64,000 nucleotides of DNA, from NCBI GenBank assembly GCA_963823675.1, contig CAWGMT010000007.1, positions 62,001-126,000 on the forward strand. Direction: 5' to 3'. Below the pieces are notes generated by a model. The model was not told the DNA's origin and ran no database searches. It worked only from the letters and a program-made list of their open reading frames with translations. The position numbers and the translations under genes are program-made. Of this stretch, positions 45,550 to 55,561 are shown piece after piece. Origin of the DNA: CAWGMT01 sp963823675. GTDB taxonomy: Bacteria; Planctomycetota; Planctomycetia; Isosphaerales; Isosphaeraceae. The stretch's first letter is position 1. Each line of letters begins with the position of its first letter.

Positions 45550-47363
45550 CTATTCGTTCCCCGTACCCAGACGGCTGACTTCATCATCTCCCGGCAAACC
45601 GAACGAGTAAAGAATGCCGGTGTACTTCTTGGGGAAAAAGGCCTCGTAATCTGCGGCCGTGAAAAGTGTGTTGCCCGTGCCGACGTAGACCCTGCCGCGG
45701 GATACCGACGGCCCCGACCAGACCGGGCCCAGGTCGAATTCCTTGAGCAGTGCGCCGGTGGCGGCGTTCAGTATCACCAGCTTGCCGCTGGCGACCGTCG
45801 TGAAGTAGACGACGCCGTTGGCCAGTGCGATGCCCGACGCGACCGGATCGCCGACGTTGGTGTAAACGGGCTTGGGCGGCGGCCCGCCCAGCTTGGGGAC
45901 TTTGGGCCGCTCGTGCCGCCAATGCTCCGTTTGCAAGTCGGCACTGATGGCCACGACTCGCCCGCCCGTCGGCGGCACTCCGCTGTCAAGTGCGCGCTCG
46001 AGCGTCCCGAGCTGGACGCAGTCAAGACCGTTGGTGAAGATGGTCGTCCCATCGGTCGCGATGCCGGTCTGAAGCCCGCCGGGAAGGCCCGGCAGAGCCA
46101 GCACCCTCGGGTCAGGCGGTGGCGAGAGCGGGTAAGCCGGTGGACCGGCATAAAGCGGGGTATGGTTAATAATATGTCCGTCCGAAGCGCGCAGGACGTA
46201 GAAACCGCCATTCTTGCAGCCCACGCCAACCACCTTGGTCGGCGCCCCGCCACGGGGATCGTGTAGATCTTGGGCGTGTCTCCGATCGACTGATCCTTGT
46301 AACGCCCCTCCTTGGGGTCGTAGCCGCGCATGGAATTGGTCCATACGTCACCGGCGCTGATCTGAGTGACCCAGCGCTCCTTGCCGCTCTTGACGTCGAG
46401 CGCGATGACCGCGCACGACTCGCGCGTCTCGAGGCGAGGATTGTCCTTGGTCGGCCGCCGCGGCGCGGTGTTCACGTCCGTGCCGAAGAAGATGGTGCCG
46501 AGCTCCTCGTCAAACGAGGGCGTGCTCCAGACCGAGCTGGTCGCCGGCCCGAAATTGAAGACATGGTCACCCCAGCTATCCTTGATCGTGATCGGCGGAT
46601 CCAATCGCTCGGGCTTGGGACCGACGTCGTATTTCCAGGCGATCCGGCCGGTCTTGGGCTCGAGGGCCATGACGAAGCCCCGGCCGGTCGAGCCGCGGTA
46701 AAAACGGCTGCCGGCATAGAGCTGCTCGAGCGTGCCGCCACCTGCAATCACCTTGCCGCCGGCGAGGATCGGCGAGGCGAAGAAGACGTTCGTGGCATGG
46801 GCGCCAGGAAAGCCCTGGGCTCGCGCGCTCAACTTCCAACGTTCCGAGCCGGTTGCCCGGTCCAGCGCATAAAACCAGCCGCCGATATCGGCGAAGTAGA
46901 CTGTGTCATCGGTTACGACCGCCGAGCTGAATATCCCTTCGGCCGAATTCTGGAATCGGACCGTGCTCTTCTTCTCGTCACCCGGCTGTGCCTCGGAGCG
47001 GGCCTGGCCCTGCCCCCGAGTGGGATTGCGGTAGGACCAGCGGATCTTGCCGTCAGGGGTCAGTTTGTAGAAGGTCGGATCGGTGGCCGTTCCGAAATAG
47101 ACGTAGCCATCCACGACGACCGGCGTGGCATGAATGACCCCGATTCGAAGGTCAGTGCCCTTGGCGGGGAAGCGCCATTTCTCCTCGAGCCGGCCGGCAT
47201 TGGATCGGTCGATGGCCGTCTCAGCCCGATTGTAGCGCGTGCCGGCGAGGTCGTGATTGTACATCGGCCAGTCTTTCGCGCCGGATTGAGCGTGTCCCTT
47301 GGCCGCCGGGAGAGCTGCCCACAACAGAGCCACTATCATCGCACGTCGGATCGAACCCGTCAT
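45550..47363 (-). pseudogene. secreted PQQ-binding-like beta-propeller protein, one frameshift
   Basis: A signal peptide (MIVALLWAALPAAKGHAQ) precedes DWPMYNHDLAGTRYNRAETA, the start of quinoprotein-like propellers, and repeated PQQ-type blades (VVDGYVYFGTATDPTFYKLT, SAVVTDDTVYFADIGGWFYA, VVYFTTVASGKLVILNAATG). The frame changes near 46240, where a run of five G has become four; with that base restored the protein has 604 residues. It may be a PQQ-dependent dehydrogenase or a BamB-like scaffold; the residues needed to decide are not all visible. Confidence 0.75.
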
Positions 47364-47459
47364 GACAGACTCCCTGCACGAGTGACGCGAAGCCAACTTG
47401 AGCTAGATTCGCCCGAAACCGGCGAATATTGCGTCGTTCTTGGGTGCCAGATGACTCGA

Positions 47460-48563
47460 TCACGCGCGCGATTGCTTGCGCCAGTGATCGATCGGCCGCT
47501 CGGCATCACTGATAAACGGCAGATCGACGCGACTCCCGCGCGCCGCCGAGGCGTAGAGAGCATGGATCGTTTCGATGACGGCGCGGCCATCGTGCCCCGT
47601 TTCGCCCGGTACAGTTCCCTCGCGGACGCACTGAACGAAGTGAGCCATCTCTTGCGGAAACCCATAGTTCCAGATCTCCTCGTAGATCGGAAACGACCAG
47701 CCGGTGGTGCTGCCGGCCTTCTCGACGGCATAGCCGTAGCCGCGGCGAGAGAAAGTCTTGAGCGCGTTGCCATACAGCACGTCCGCGTGCACCTGGCCCT
47801 CGCTGCCGAAAGCTTCGGCGCGGTCGTCCATGCCCCCCGGCTTTGTCCAGCTTTCCTCGGCGAGCCCGATGGCGCCTCCCTCGAAAGTCAGAAGGAGGAT
47901 CGCCTCGTCGTCGCCGTCGGTCCGCTCGCCATGAACATAAGTGCCCATCTGGGCATAAACGCTTTCGATCCGCGCCTTGCCATAGGTCCTGGTTCCAAGC
48001 AGCCAGCGGAAGAACTCGATCGCATGGCAGCCCATGTCCATGGCCACGCCCCCGCCGCTCCGCTTCGTGTCGAAAAACCAGCTCGCGTGCGGGCCGTCGT
48101 GTTTTTCGGACTGCTTGACCAGGTGCACCTTGCCAATGGCCGCTTCATCGATGAGCTGTTTCATCCTCACGTATTTTGGTGCGAAGCACAGCTCTTCGGC
48201 GTAACCCAGCATCACGCCGGCCTGCTCGCAGGCCGCGATCATCCGGTCGCATTCAGCGACGTTCAGTGCCATGGGCTTTTCCACGACGACGTGCTTGCCG
48301 GCCTCGGCCGCCAGGCAGGCCATCTCGCAATGCAAGTCGTTGGGGACGCCCAGTACGACGAGATCGACTTCCGCGAGGTCGAGGGCCCGTCGAAAATCGG
48401 TAAAGGCGTGGGGAATTCCTCTGGCACCGGCGAATTGCTCGGCATGACCGGCCGTCGGCGATGCCACGGCGACGACTTCGGCGCCGGCAACCGCGCGAAG
48501 TGCCTCGAAGTGAATGGACGTGACGAAGCCCGAACCGAGAAGAGCCACCCGAACCGTATCCAT
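47460..48563 (-). CDS. Gfo/Idh/MocA family oxidoreductase
   Basis: 367 residues. Rossmann start RVALLGSGFVTSIHFEALRA, then VVEKPMALNVAECDRM (the EKP motif with the catalytic-site lysine) and AMDMGCHAIEFFRWLLG (the D-x-x-x-H motif). NAD(P)-dependent dehydrogenase acting on sugars or sugar acids; substrate unknown. Intact, cytoplasmic, between the PQQ-type gene and a divergent dehydrogenase. Confidence 0.9.
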   Translation of the reverse strand: MDTVRVALLGSGFVTSIHFEALRAVAGAEVVAVASPTAGHAEQFAGARGIPHAFTDFRRALDLAEVDLVVLGVPNDLHCEMACLAAEAGKHVVVEKPMALNVAECDRMIAACEQAGVMLGYAEELCFAPKYVRMKQLIDEAAIGKVHLVKQSEKHDGPHASWFFDTKRSGGGVAMDMGCHAIEFFRWLLGTRTYGKARIESVYAQMGTYVHGERTDGDDEAILLLTFEGGAIGLAEESWTKPGGMDDRAEAFGSEGQVHADVLYGNALKTFSRRGYGYAVEKAGSTTGWSFPIYEEIWNYGFPQEMAHFVQCVREGTVPGETGHDGRAVIETIHALYASAARGSRVDLPFISDAERPIDHWRKQSRA

Positions 48564-48777
48564 GATGTCACCTCGTGGGAAACCCGATCTACGGTCTCTG
48601 GTGATTGGCGGTCAACCCGCATCCAGCCAGGTGTCGATTTTACCACGACTCAGCTCATCGCGTCGGCTGTCTTTGTCGGCCGGCGCCGCGATCGGCTCGT
48701 TTCCGTCGCGCTGCCTCGATATACTTCACTGGGTCGGGAAAAGGTTGTGCCGATTACTCGGGAAAGAGAAAACAGCC

Positions 48778-49734
48778 GTGAAGATTGTCATTTTGGATGG
48801 CCGCACGCTGGCTCCGGAGCGCGCGGCGTGGGCCGGTCTCGATCGATTCGGTGACGTGGAACTCTACGACGTCAGCCTGGGCGAGGAGGTCGCTGCGCGC
48901 GCATCCGGCGCGGCCGTTTTGATCACCAACAAGTCGCCGATCAGTGCGGCCCTGATCGAGAAATCGCCCGGCCTCCGATTCGTCACCGTGACTGCCACCG
49001 GTTTTGACTGCGTCGATCTTGTCGCTGCCCGCCGCCGTGATATTCCGGTTTCCAACGTTCCCGAATACGGCACGCTTTCGGTCGCCCAGTATGTCCTCGC
49101 CTTGCTCCTGGAACTGTGCCAGCACGTAGCCCTGCACGCGCAGGCGGTGCAGGCCGGGGAATGGACGAACCAGCCCGACTTTTCGCTGAGAAAAACGCCG
49201 CTCATCGAGCTGGCCGGCAAGACCATGGGGATCGTCGGTTTCGGCCGGATCGGCCGGCGGGTCGGCGAGCTGGCGCGAGCTTTTGGCATGTCCACGCTGG
49301 CCTACGACGCGTTTCCGCCCCAGTCACCCGGCGATGGGCTGGTCACCTGGTGCTCGCTCGACGAGCTGTTCGCGCGGTCGGACGTGATCAGCCTCCACTG
49401 CCCCTTGACCGACCAGACTGCCGGCCTGGTCAATCGAGACCGGCTGCGGCTGGTCAAACCGACGACGTTTCTGATCAATACGGCTCGCGGGAGCCTCGTC
49501 GTCGAGGCCGACCTGGCCGAGGCGCTTAATGCCGGCCGGCTGGCAGGCGCCGGGCTGGATGTGGTCTCGCACGAGCCGATCCGGCCCGACAACCCGGTGT
49601 TCTCGGCCAGGAACTGTCTCGTTACACCCCACATTGCCTGGGCGACCGACCAGGCCCGCAGGCGATTGATGGAGGCGACGGTCGCCAACGTCGAGGCATT
49701 TCTGGCCGGCCGGCCGATCAACGTAGTGAATTGA
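48778..49734 (+). CDS. D-2-hydroxyacid dehydrogenase (hydroxypyruvate/glycerate type)
   Basis: 318 residues from GTG 48778, preceded by GGAAAGAG. MKIVILDGRTLAPERAAWAG, TVTATGFDCVDLVAARRRDI, Rossmann GIVGFGRIGRRVGELARAFG, TTFLINTARGSLVVEADLAE (Arg), DVVSHEPIRPDNP (Glu) and CLVTPHIAWATDQAR (His). The HIAWA segment is typical of the glycerate/hydroxypyruvate reductases. Divergent from the Gfo/Idh/MocA gene, with 214 bp between them for two promoters. Confidence 0.9.
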   Translation: MKIVILDGRTLAPERAAWAGLDRFGDVELYDVSLGEEVAARASGAAVLITNKSPISAALIEKSPGLRFVTVTATGFDCVDLVAARRRDIPVSNVPEYGTLSVAQYVLALLLELCQHVALHAQAVQAGEWTNQPDFSLRKTPLIELAGKTMGIVGFGRIGRRVGELARAFGMSTLAYDAFPPQSPGDGLVTWCSLDELFARSDVISLHCPLTDQTAGLVNRDRLRLVKPTTFLINTARGSLVVEADLAEALNAGRLAGAGLDVVSHEPIRPDNPVFSARNCLVTPHIAWATDQARRRLMEATVANVEAFLAGRPINVVN

Positions 49735-49810
49735 GCCCGCATGGGCGGAGCGAGAGGCCGGGTATCGCCGGCGACCTTGCTGCCCAGACTATTGCCGTCC
49801 GCCGCTTTCT

Positions 49811-50887
49811 TCACGGCGTAGCGACCGCCTCATGTCCGTCGCGCATCACGAGCGCCCCGAGATCCTGAGGGCTGATCGCATCATTGCCCGAGTCTCTGAT
49901 GAAGCGAACCAAGCCGTCAGCCATCAATGCGTTAAACTCGCCGGGGTGCTTGCTACCCACGCCGAGCAGCCGAGCCACGGGAGCAAGCGAGAGGTCGTCG
50001 GGCTTGGTCCAGAGGACCGGGCTCGCCGCCTCCACGACCAAGAGCGTCTTCGACGTTCCGTCGCTCACGCTCGAGATGGGAACCCCCGACGCCTCTCCTG
50101 TGAACATGGAACGGGCATCCACCACGACCACGTACGTCGTCAAGCTTTGCGACGGCAGCCGCTCGGACGGGCATTGGAAAACGGACGGCACGCGATCGGC
50201 GAGGGGCTTGTTATGGGGACTGTCCCACGGCTCGTCGAGGTGGAACTGCTCGTAGAGGGCCCGTTGTTCCACGTAAGGAAGGATCAGCACGCGCCAGCTC
50301 AAGAGAGGCTTGCCGTCGGCGTCGTATCTGGCGGCCGGTGGGAATGTACCGTTCGCCTCGTAATAGTTGTCCATGGCGAGCCCGATCTGCTTGAGGTTGT
50401 TGACGCACTGCGCACGGCGGGACGGCTCGATACCTTCTGCTCCCAGAACGGCCAGCACGGTCGCAACCATCATGAGGGCCCCGAGCACGATCCCGCCCGT
50501 TGCCATTCCCTTGCCCGTGACCTGCTTCATCGGGTTGTTGATGTCACGCAATCCCAGCATCCCCAGGATGATCGCCAGTATGCCAACGCAGCCGGCTAAC
50601 AGGATGATCGGCGGTACACCGAAGGAGATGGCTACAAGGGAGCCCAGTCCCAGGATCAGGCTGGCAATCGCCTTGCCGCTCGTCCGGGAAGGGTGGTCGT
50701 CATGGAATTCCGCGAGCTCCCCCTCGGGAGGAGGCTTCGGCTCAGGTGTGATGAGCTCGCGGTGGCACGTCGGACACCGCGCGGGGCGTCCCGCATTTTC
50801 ATCCCCGTTAGTTCTCAACTTCGCCGACCGCGCCCTTTGCAAAGGAACTTGGCTGGACGATATCGAAATGCGACGTAACGACATCAT
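49811..50887 (-). CDS. DUF4190 + DUF1559 membrane protein
   Basis: 358 residues. A partial zinc ribbon (RPARCPTCHREL), then two to three membrane helices in a DUF4190-type unit (IASLILGLGSLVAISFGVPP and GCVGILAIILGMLGLRDINN), then a DUF1559 domain (CVNNLKQIGLAMDNYYEANG and FPPAARYDADGKPLLSWRVL, ISSVSDGTSKTLLVVEAASP). DUF1559 is a large planctomycete family related to type II pseudopilins; here the pilin-like N-terminus is replaced by DUF4190. It lies 47 bp after the DUF3616 gene. The start could be internal. Confidence 0.8.
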   Translation of the reverse strand: MMSLRRISISSSQVPLQRARSAKLRTNGDENAGRPARCPTCHRELITPEPKPPPEGELAEFHDDHPSRTSGKAIASLILGLGSLVAISFGVPPIILLAGCVGILAIILGMLGLRDINNPMKQVTGKGMATGGIVLGALMMVATVLAVLGAEGIEPSRRAQCVNNLKQIGLAMDNYYEANGTFPPAARYDADGKPLLSWRVLILPYVEQRALYEQFHLDEPWDSPHNKPLADRVPSVFQCPSERLPSQSLTTYVVVVDARSMFTGEASGVPISSVSDGTSKTLLVVEAASPVLWTKPDDLSLAPVARLLGVGSKHPGEFNALMADGLVRFIRDSGNDAISPQDLGALVMRDGHEAVATP

Positions 50888-50934
50888 AGTCCGCGACGCG
50901 CCGGGTGTCGAACCGAATCACACCTTGTTTGCCG

Positions 50935-51984
50935 TCAACGTCCTTCGCAGACCAGGGTCGCCGTCTGAAAGCGGCTGGGAATCTTGGTGGCGTGGGGATC
51001 GTTGTCGTAAGTGATCAGCAGCTTGACTGTGGTGCGCGCCGGCTCCTTGGTTACGCCGAGCACGGCGAGGCCCTCGGCCTTCATGGCCACCTCGAACGTC
51101 GCGATCTTACGGGCCTGGGCCGTCTCGCCGTCGGGGACAAACCAAAGAATGTTGCCGTGAAAGGCGTTGGACTTGTCCTCCGACGCGGTGACGACCAAGA
51201 AACCGCGCAGGTCTTGCACATATTCCAGCGACGTCAGCTCGGAAGTGCACCCCTCGCGAGGCTCGGCTGCGAAGGTAAAGAGCGGTTTGAGCTCGAGCTC
51301 GGCATCGGGAGAGGGCGACGTCGAGATATCGGCAACAAAGGCGCGGACCTTGTCGCTGGGATCGCGCAGACCGATCGCCAGCTCGCGGTGAATGGAGCCG
51401 TCCGCCGCCTTCGATTCGCGGATGGCCAGTCCCTCGATCTTGCGCTGGCCGACTTGCGCCGGCGACAGTCCCTGGACCTTGAGAGCCGTCACGAGCGACC
51501 GCGAAATGTCCCACCGCACGACGGAAGGATCATCGATGGCGGGAAGGTCGCGTTCCTGCAAACGAAAGCGGATCAGGACGCTCTTGCTCGCCCGCTCTTC
51601 CTCGGTCTTGCCGACGTGAGCCCCGATCAGATAGAAATTGCCTTCGCCGTCGCGTGCCATCCCTTCCCACTTGGGACCGCCGAGCGGGGAAGGGCCGGGC
51701 AGTTTCGCCGAGGTGATCGGCTCGCCCAAGATCCGCCCGGTCGCCAGATCGACTACGAAGAGCGCCGGATGCTTGTCGTGCGCCAGCAAGAAACGCCGGC
51801 CGTCGCCGATCGGCTCGGCCGCCGAAGCTTCGATAACCGTGTTGACCTTGCCCGAGTCGATCAGCGGGACGGGGAGGGTCGCGGACTCCAGCCGAAAATC
51901 ATCCGCCCGGGATGACGGCAATGTGAATGCGATCGCCCCCGAGAGGAGCACCGCACGAAATGGCCACGTCAGTTGCGTCAACAT
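50935..51984 (-). CDS. secreted DUF3616-like protein
   Basis: 349 residues from ATG 51984. Signal peptide VLLSGAIAFTLPSSRADD. KWEGMARDGEGNFYLIGAHV and KIEGLAIRESKAADG...LAIGLRDP match DUF3616, a beta-propeller-like family of unknown role. Probably periplasmic. Followed by the DUF4190/DUF1559 gene in the same direction. Confidence 0.75.
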   Translation of the reverse strand: MLTQLTWPFRAVLLSGAIAFTLPSSRADDFRLESATLPVPLIDSGKVNTVIEASAAEPIGDGRRFLLAHDKHPALFVVDLATGRILGEPITSAKLPGPSPLGGPKWEGMARDGEGNFYLIGAHVGKTEEERASKSVLIRFRLQERDLPAIDDPSVVRWDISRSLVTALKVQGLSPAQVGQRKIEGLAIRESKAADGSIHRELAIGLRDPSDKVRAFVADISTSPSPDAELELKPLFTFAAEPREGCTSELTSLEYVQDLRGFLVVTASEDKSNAFHGNILWFVPDGETAQARKIATFEVAMKAEGLAVLGVTKEPARTTVKLLITYDNDPHATKIPSRFQTATLVCEGR

Positions 51985-52017
51985 GGTCGGTCGTCTCCAG
52001 TTTCTGTTTCTGTGTCG

Positions 52018-52059
52018 TCTTTCGCTCCACGACAGCACGCCGCTTCGCGGAGCGAAAGA
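52018..52059 (-). terminator. long hairpin between genes
   Basis: TCTTTCGCTCC at 52018-52028 pairs exactly with GGAGCGAAAGA at 52049-52059. It follows the lipoprotein gene on the minus strand and precedes DUF3616, so it is probably a terminator, although no T run follows directly. Confidence 0.45.
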
Positions 52060-52108
52060 AGACTCTACTTTACCTCGACGCGCCCAAGCCCTTGCGTCGG
52101 TCAGTCTA

Positions 52109-52504
52109 CTACAGATCGAAGGTGAATTCGATATGATCCTGGTCAACGTCGGCCGTCAGCTTGGAGCCGTCCGCGGTTGTGTATTTCTAGGGCACCAGCT
52201 CTTTCCTCGGGTTGCTGCTTGTGCCGGTGATAAAGACCTTGTGCTGGCCGGCGACCACTCCATCTCCCTTTGGCAACGTCGTGAGTTCGAACGTCCCACT
52301 GGCCTGGAGCTCGCCCGTGGCCATCCTCCCATAGCCATCGGGCTCGAACCGGATGATGCCCTTGGTCAACGGCTGGCCTTTGTGCGTAACCTTGCCCTTG
52401 ACCGGGATGAGCGCGGGCACGGAACCGCTGCCGCCGCAACCCGAATGAGCACCCAGCATGAGAACGGCGAGCGTGATCGATTTGATGGGGCTGGTCCGCA
52501 TCAT
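52109..52504 (-). pseudogene. carboxypeptidase-regulatory-like lipoprotein, in-frame stop near the end
   Basis: ATG 52504, lipoprotein signal (ITLAVLMLGAHSGCGG with the cysteine), then VPVKGKVTHKGQPLTKGIIR and GQHKVFITGTSSNPRKELVP, the usual planctomycete small lipoprotein with a beta-sandwich. A TAG at 52187-52189 ends it, yet the same frame continues with KYTTADGSKLTADVDQDHIE and FTFDL before a second stop at 52109; relatives end in just this way. AAG to TAG would explain it. The loss of the last 26 residues may or may not be fatal. It lies 13 bp after the DUF1559 gene. Confidence 0.7.
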
Positions 52505-52517
52505 AACGCTCCAAAAC

Positions 52518-53172
52518 CTACCCATTGGCCCAGCGGGTGTGGCCGATCGGCCCTCCCGCCTTCACCTTGCCCGTGGCGGTCCCACAACTGTTGATCAGCA
52601 AAGCAAGCGCGTTGGCGGAATTCGGGCCAGGCAACGGCACGTTCGTGGGAGTCCAGCCCCCGACGCTGGGATCGGAAGAAGCCGCCGGAGTGTTCATGCA
52701 ACTGCGCATCTGGGCATGGCCGATGTAGCCCGCGGAACAAGACAGCGTGTTGCTGGTGCCGTCGGTGATCTGCGCGGTCGTGTCCATGCCGTCGCTGTAC
52801 GTATAGTCGAAGTTGATCGCGTTGAAGAGAGCGTTCTGCTCAGGGTAAGACGCGGCACGGGCGAAACGCGCTCCAGGAAGACTGGAACCCACCGCACGAC
52901 GTGGCGATTCAGTTTCCGCCCGGAGCCCCAGCCGGACACGGCACCAGAATCGTCGTCATCGGGAAGACGCCGTTGGAGCTTTCATAATCCATGAAAGCCC
53001 GTTGCATTTGCTTGAGATTATTCGTGCACTGAATGCGGCGCACTGCCTCGCGCGCCGACTGGACCGCCGGCAAGAGCAGGGCGATCAGTACGGCAATGAT
53101 GGCGATCACGACCAGCAGCTCGATGAGCGTGAAGCCGGCCGGGCGGCGATGTCCCAAACCACGGTGTGGCAT
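52518..53172 (-). pseudogene. DUF1559 pseudopilin-like protein, internally shortened and broken
   Basis: Starts MPHRGLGHRRPAGFTLIELL with the type II pseudopilin N-terminus and VQSAREAVRRIQCTNNLKQM, up to VPCPAGAPGGN and a stop near 52913. The C-terminal end (EQNALFNAINFDYTYSDGMD, ITDGTSNTLSCSAGYIGHAQ, KVKAGGPIGHTRWANG) continues in another frame to 52518. The middle is shorter than in relatives. The order DUF1559 then small lipoprotein is a usual planctomycete pair. Members are thought to be exported and form surface or pilus-like structures. Confidence 0.65.
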
Positions 53173-53349
53173 CTTGCAATCCTCGTGAAGAAAGTAGTCG
53201 TTCCAACATATCACATGCACATGCATAGTGCATCTGGAGGGAAACGATGTATCAGCGCACTGAGGCTGCTTAATGTGCAAGGCGGGAAATAATGAAGAAG
53301 ATTAAATGAAAATGACCCGAGCCCTCTCGCTCCGTTGGCAGCGAGTCGA

Positions 53350-55561
53350 TCAGGATGGCATGGAGGCGACGACGGCCGCAGCTCGCGGCGATGCGATGTT
53401 AACCCTTGCAATTGATCGGCTTAGGCTCCAGCCGATCACGACTTCCCAGCGTCCTGTTTCGTCGGCTGTCACGTGCCAGTGAGGCATGACCGCGGATGAT
53501 TGATACACTGCCTCGAAGCCGCCTTCGCTCTGGCTGACGGTCTCGATCGGGAAGCACCAGAGACTGGCCGATTGCGACCAGGTGAGGGCGACGCGCAGAT
53601 CGAGCCATTCGTCGGTCAGGGAGAGTCCGCCGGTGTGGAGGCAGGTCGAGCCGCGCGTCGAGCAGGCCGAGGCGGTCGCCGTCGGGGTCGGCGTAGTAGC
53701 GGTCGCGCGCGTGTCCGGCCATGGCGGCCAGGTTGATCTCGACGGCGAAGTGGACGCAGGTATCGCGCGGCAGGTCATCGAGATCGTAGTGAACCGACAG
53801 TGCCGGCTTGCCGGCCGCGAGCTCGATCGTCTTCTTGATCCGTATCTCGTGAGCGGCCGGCGCGGCCGGGCCGCTCCATGATCACCGCAACGCGCCTGGC
53901 ATCGCGCTGAACCCGCGCGAGATAAGTGCCGGTCACGAAATCGCCGCACTCGACGTCGCGGCCGGCCACCAGGTCGTCGAGCGTCACGTCGACGGGATAG
54001 AAATGGTCGACAAGCGCCTTGCGGGGATGACGGTCGTAGATTAGCAGGCGGTCGAGGCCTGGCTGTTTGAAGCTGGTCGCCTCACCCTGGGAGGCAGCCG
54101 GTGCTCTGTCGGCGCGAACTCGCCGCGGCTTTGGCGGCTGCGACGATCTTGGCGTGATACGCCTCGGGCGGCGATCGAGCGTCGCCAGCACATTGGTCGC
54201 GCTCTCGCGCACGTCGAGCTCGTAAGATGTCCGCCCTGGGCCGGACGGACCAGAGCGATCGAGCTGGTCGTTCTCGAGGCGGACCTCCTGCCGGGCATCG
54301 AGATTGAAGTCGCCGACGTCGTGCCGCACCCAGGGGCCCGTGCGTCCTTCCGCGTCGTCGAGCGCGTTGTCGGCAGCGATCAGGCCGCGGTAGATCGCGT
54401 TTCTGCAGGTGCGGCAGGTAGAGGCCGCCGAACGACCCGTGCCAGTAGGGACAGTTGCACTGGCCGCGATAAAGCTCCTGACGGGCGATCTCCAGGTAAT
54501 CGGGGTCGTGGCCGGAAGTCGACTCGATCGCCTCGAGCCGGTGCGATACCGCCAGCATCCGGGTGTACATCTCGTCGCATTCGGAGTAGCGCGCCTTGAA
54601 ATTGCGCCAGAACCCGCCGGCGCGAAAGAACCGCTTGATGTCCTGCGCGTCGCCCTGACGCCCGAGATGGCCCGCAGCCTTCTCGTAGGCGTTCGTGCGC
54701 ATCGGTGGACAAGGCCCATTCGGTCATCTCGCGGTAGGAGCCGTCCGGCAGGTAGATCTTGCCCAGCGGCAAGCGTTGAATCGACGGCCCGCCCGAAGGT
54801 CGTCGTCTCGAGCCAGTCGCGATTGGCCAGGAGCATGTCGCAGAAATGACGTAGCCAGCCGTGCGTATAAACATGATCAAATGTTTTGGGCCAGCTGCCG
54901 AACTTCTCGCCGTCGTCGGCGAAGACGACGGTCGAGCCGGCCGTGCGCTCGGCCAGGTCTTTGCAGGAACTGGTAGGTCGCGTGCGGCTCCTGGAACGGA
55001 ATCGCTGTACCGCAGCGTCTCCGAGCCGGGGAAGATCTTGAGCAGTCGGCCGTCGTCCTCGCGTCAGGTAGTAGCCGAAGATCGTCTGCGGGCGAGCAGC
55101 CCGCGCTGGCGAAGTGGAAGTCGTCGAGCACCGTGTACTCGATGCCGGCCTCGACGATCGCCGAGACGAGCTGTTGCTCCCAGACCCGCTCGGGCACCCA
55201 CATGCCGCGGACCTTGGTGGGGAAGAGCTCCTCCAGGTAGTCGGAGAAGCTCCGGATCTGCCCGACGCGATCCCGGTAGGGAATCATGGTCAGGATCGGC
55301 TCGAAGAACCCGCCGCCCAGGATCTCGACCCGGCCCGCTTCGACCAGCGTCTCGCAGTCGGGCGATGTAGTCCGGATGCTGGTCGACCAGCCATTCCAGG
55401 AGCGGCCCCGAGGTGTGCAGGACGAACGGGATTTCCGGATAGCCCTCGAGCACGTCCAGAAACGGCAGATAGCTGGTGCGATAAGCCTCCTCGAAGACGC
55501 CGTCGAAGTTGCCCACGGGCTGATGGTTATGAAGCGCGAGGATCAAGCGAACGTGCGACAT
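53350..55561 (-). pseudogene. GH57 alpha-amylase/4-alpha-glucanotransferase with DUF1925/DUF1926-like domains, several frameshifts
   Basis: Begins MSHVRLILALHNHQPVGNF, GH57 motif 1. Later pieces: VEILGGGFFEPILTMIPYRD, VRGMWVPERVWEQQLV (nucleophile Glu), a minus-strand read of VVFADDGEKFGSWPKTFDHV near 54935-54890 (acid Asp), then the helical DUF1925 part (DIKRFFRAGGFWRNFKARYS) and a beta-rich DUF1926 part (RHPRKALVDHFYPVDVTLDD, WLDLRVALTWSQSASLWCFP). At least four frame changes occur, the first near 55340 where one extra base explains it. It would cut or transfer alpha-1,4-glucan chains in the cytoplasm. The last gene of the glycogen cluster. Confidence 0.75.

Noticed and set aside
46563..48854. 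A 763-codon plus-strand frame across the PQQ-type and oxidoreductase genes
   Set aside because: It is antisense to two recognisable genes and shows no family features.
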